This document shows positions 15,529-17,192 of a stretch of DNA of 17,192 nt, one piece after another. The DNA is taken from positions 1 to 17,192 of the forward strand of contig JBEKLJ010000054.1 in the NCBI GenBank assembly GCA_050010255.1, in the 5' to 3' direction. Position numbers and translations under genes: made by a program. Position 1 is the first letter of the stretch. The number at the start of each line of letters is the position of its first letter. The notes below the pieces were generated by a model. It worked only from the letters and a program-made list of their open reading frames with translations. It was not told the origin of the DNA and made no database searches. This DNA comes from JBEKLJ01 sp050010255 (GTDB lineage: Bacteria > Acidobacteriota > Terriglobia > Bryobacterales > Bryobacteraceae).

Positions 15529-15586
15529 GGCGCGCGCGGCGCGGCGAGCCGAGAGCCGCCAGCCAAGCAGGTAGCCTTCGGCACTT
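15529..15586. other. Convergent gap between guaA and the XRE gene
   Basis: This 58-bp GC-rich stretch separates the two converging genes. I see short imperfect repeats (gcgcgcggcgcgg) but no hairpin with a T tract on either strand, so no intrinsic terminator can be called. Confidence 0.5.
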
Positions 15587-15880
15587 TCATGCTGCTCTGC
15601 GGGGTCGGAGGGTGAGCTGGAGGCGCTGGCCCAGAACGGCGGCGGCCTTCCCCAAGGTTGCGAGCGTCACCGATTGGTTGTCCGGGTTCAGGAGGCGATC
15701 CACCTGAGACCGGCTCGTGCCCATACGCCGGGCAAGCGCCGCCTTGGACAGCCCAGTCTTCACCATCATCCGGCCTAGCTCGTGCGCAATCAGACGTTTT
15801 GTGGCCAGCGCCTCTGCTTCCCCAAGAATCCCTTCCTCACGAAGGAAGCCGTCAAAGTCTGAACCTCGGTTCTTGTTCAC
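15587..15880 (-). CDS. XRE-type helix-turn-helix protein, antitoxin-like
   Basis: This small DNA-binding protein has 97 residues. The N-terminal part FDGFLREEGILGEAEALA (9-26) and a helix-turn-helix at about 43-66 (GLSKAALARRMGTSRSQVDR), then LLNPDNQSVTLATLGKAA, match the antitoxin-like XRE proteins usually encoded just after a RelE/HigB-type toxin. Here the gene upstream is a PIN-domain toxin, 55 bp away. The start is a GTG, strongly supported by an AGGAGGG ribosome site 3 nt before it (plus-strand 15884-15890). It may regulate the cassette or be left over from a second toxin-antitoxin pair. I judge the DNA-binding role firm and the antitoxin role likely. Confidence 0.85.
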   Translation of the reverse strand: MNKNRGSDFDGFLREEGILGEAEALATKRLIAHELGRMMVKTGLSKAALARRMGTSRSQVDRLLNPDNQSVTLATLGKAAAVLGQRLQLTLRPRRAA

Positions 15881-15935
15881 GCGCCCTCCTTCAGCTTCCA
15901 GGCCCTCTTCCTTGGCACAGGGACGCTCCGCCGCC

Positions 15936-16340
15936 TCAGCGCCAGAGGCGACCGTTCAGAAACTCCTGCGGCCGGACAACCTGCACCCCGCGGTACGGAT
16001 TAAGCACCAGAAGGTGCCGATCACCGGTGACAATCGCCCGAGCCTGGCATTCCAGAGCGCACTCGAGAACGCGATTGTCGTCCGGATCCGAACAGTCGGT
16101 GACTCTTCGTCGCGGCACAACCTCGCGCGCCGCCCGCCAGAGCGACTGGCCGACGGAGGCGATCACGCTTTCCGGCCAGAGGAACTTCACGCGGAGTGTC
16201 TCTTCCACCTCAGAGCAGATGGGCGGCGACACGACCAGTTCGAACGCACCTTCTTGAGCAAGCTGCAGCACGAGCCTGGGCTTGCCACCGAATAGAACGG
16301 CCGAAACATAGATGTTGCTGTCGAGGACGACCCTAATCAT
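15936..16340 (-). CDS. PIN-domain toxin (VapC-like ribonuclease, COG1569 type)
   Basis: This probable ribonuclease toxin of a type II toxin-antitoxin pair has 134 residues. The PIN acidic residues are in place: D7 in VVLDSNIYVSA, E44 or E46 in ICSEVEE, D85/D87/D88 in DPDDNRVLECAL, and D107 in AIVTGDRHLL. This order and the DPDDN...TGDRHLL wording fit the PIN family annotated as a putative toxin component. Its ATG overlaps the stop of the upstream ribbon-helix-helix gene by 4 bp (ATGA, 16337-16340), the classic antitoxin-first arrangement. All catalytic positions appear intact, so it is probably active. Confidence 0.9.
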   Translation of the reverse strand: MIRVVLDSNIYVSAVLFGGKPRLVLQLAQEGAFELVVSPPICSEVEETLRVKFLWPESVIASVGQSLWRAAREVVPRRRVTDCSDPDDNRVLECALECQARAIVTGDRHLLVLNPYRGVQVVRPQEFLNGRLWR

Positions 16341-16612
16341 CTGCTGGATCGCTGGCGCGGCGGACGGCTTCGCTTGTGCTCGCGCAGAGCGTGAATCGCA
16401 GGTACGGTCTCCTCTTCGGAGCGGACCCCCGCGGCCTCTGCGGTCTGCCGGCCAAACTCATTGACCTCAGTCCACCAGCGCTGCCGCTCGTAGTGCCGAA
16501 GCGCCTCCCGAATCAGTTCGCTCATGGTGCGGTTCTCTTTCCTGGCGAGTGCTTCGGCCTGGGTCAGCATGTCCGGCGGCAGCGTTATCGAGAGCGTCTT
16601 GCTGGTCCTCAT
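16337..16612 (-). CDS. Ribbon-helix-helix (CopG-type) antitoxin
   Basis: This antitoxin and autorepressor pairs with the downstream PIN toxin. It has 91 residues from the chosen ATG. The first strand and two helices are visible as KTLSITLPPDMLTQAEALAR at 5-24, followed by ENRTMSELIREALRHYERQR at 26-45. The C-terminal half is charged and low in order, as expected for the toxin-wrapping tail, ending in an Arg/Pro/Ser-rich stretch. An upstream in-frame ATG (16702) would add 30 Arg/Cys-rich residues before the ribbon strand and is rejected. The chosen start lacks a clear Shine-Dalgarno sequence. The stop overlaps the toxin start, consistent with coupled translation. Confidence 0.88.
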   Translation of the reverse strand: MRTSKTLSITLPPDMLTQAEALARKENRTMSELIREALRHYERQRWWTEVNEFGRQTAEAAGVRSEEETVPAIHALREHKRSRPPRQRSSR

Positions 16613-16813
16613 GACCCAAGTGTAACGCAAAGTCGTGCAAGGCAGGACATAGTGTTGGCAACCCGTCCGCCGAGCGTCGCGGCGTCCGGAACGGATCCGC
16701 AAATCCGCCGCCGCAGCTCGTGATGATCCCCGGCGCTCGGCGCAGTATTATGATGCCTTCAGGTGCAACCGCTTCGGCCCTGCCGGGCGTCAAACACTGT
16801 GCAGCGAGAGGCG
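16613..16813. other. Divergent intergenic region
   Basis: This 201-bp region lies between the minus-strand antitoxin and the plus-strand partial gene. A TATTAT at 16746-16751 could be a -10 box for the rightward gene, and TACACT (minus strand, 16624-16619) a -10 very close to the antitoxin ATG. Neither has a convincing -35 element. I see no coding sequence here and no long inverted repeat. Confidence 0.4.
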
Positions 16814-17192
16814 ATGGAGCGCGACTTGGAAATCACACCACCGCGGCTGGCCGCGCGTTTCATCGCGCGGAGACAGTTCCTGCGTTGGCGGGTCCTGGCT
16901 GGCGCCCTCGTGTTTCTAATCGGGCCGGGCTGCCTCCGTAGCAAGGCACAAGGCCTGTTGACGGGTGAAGGCGCCCGGAAGGCCGAGGAGTTGTTTCAGC
17001 GGCACCCCTCGAGAGCGTCCGGATGCTCCGCCACTTGGACGCGACCTCGCCTGGACTGGGGCTTCCGTTTCGTGGCTCCCTTCCACGTGCGTTCCTCCGC
17101 GGAGAGATTCGCGGGAACGGACAACAGGCTCGTGGTCCTGCTGCGCGTGACGCCGGAGGGGCAGGAGCGCGTGTACCTGTTGAGGCGGGTGG
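16814..17192 (+). CDS. Hypothetical exported protein or lipoprotein, 5' part
   Basis: An open frame of 126 codons runs off the right edge. A basic N-terminal region (RFIARRQFLRWR at about 15-26) precedes a short hydrophobic segment, VLAGALVFLIGPGC at 27-40. This resembles a signal peptide ending in a lipobox-like Cys at residue 40, although Pro at the -2 position is unusual. The following part is soluble, with Arg-rich segments and a beta-like stretch RLVVLLRVTPEGQERVYLLR near the end of the visible sequence. A GAGAGG ribosome-site-like sequence at 16806-16811 is only 2 nt from the ATG. I do not recognise the family. The frame is probably real because it stays open and has signal-peptide structure. 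Confidence 0.6.
   Translation, partial: MERDLEITPPRLAARFIARRQFLRWRVLAGALVFLIGPGCLRSKAQGLLTGEGARKAEELFQRHPSRASGCSATWTRPRLDWGFRFVAPFHVRSSAERFAGTDNRLVVLLRVTPEGQERVYLLRRV

Noticed and set aside
16613..16650. Promoter for the antitoxin with TTGCAC and TACACT on the minus strand
   Set aside because: The two hexamers are only about 10 bp apart and no other -35 fits. A leaderless start is possible but unsupported.

Overview
The window is high-GC bacterial DNA with tightly packed operons. The gene content and a set of palindromic intergenic sequences suggest Acidobacteriota, possibly the Bryobacterales/Solibacter side. That placement is inferred from protein style and repeat type and has not been tested by any search.

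Layout. From 1 to 11072 the minus strand carries a respiratory complex I (NADH:quinone oxidoreductase) operon in the order nuoA-C-D-E-F-G-H-J-K-L-M, with nuoM cut by the left edge. A good sigma70-type promoter lies at 11155-11184. From 11198 to 15528 the plus strand carries thiS (thiamine sulfur carrier), a MerR-type regulator, a C-terminal processing protease (ctpA/S41) and guaA (GMP synthase). From 15587 to 16612 the minus strand carries a toxin-antitoxin-like cassette: a ribbon-helix-helix antitoxin, a PIN-domain toxin and an XRE-type regulator. From 16814 to the right edge a new plus-strand gene begins, encoding a probable exported protein or lipoprotein of unknown function.

How the genes work together. 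The nuo genes encode the NADH-oxidising module (NuoE, F, G), part of the connecting module (NuoC, D) and most of the proton-pumping membrane arm (NuoA, H, J, K, L, M). The two small iron-sulfur subunits NuoB (cluster N2) and NuoI (clusters N6a/b) are both missing from their usual places. The A-C junction is 67 bp and the H-J junction is 3 bp, so this locus alone cannot complete the electron wire to quinone. NuoG carries extra ferredoxin-type cysteines, and NuoH has an apparent insertion with additional hydrophobic segments.

The points most worth a second look are the absence of nuoB and nuoI, the four-hairpin palindromic mosaic between nuoE and nuoF, the NuoG cysteine pattern, the RHH-PIN-XRE cassette in which a PIN toxin sits where another toxin family is normally found, and a long GMP synthase with a two-part dimerisation region. 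I found no CRISPR array, rRNA, tRNA, transposase or integrase. I did not identify a wholly new system.
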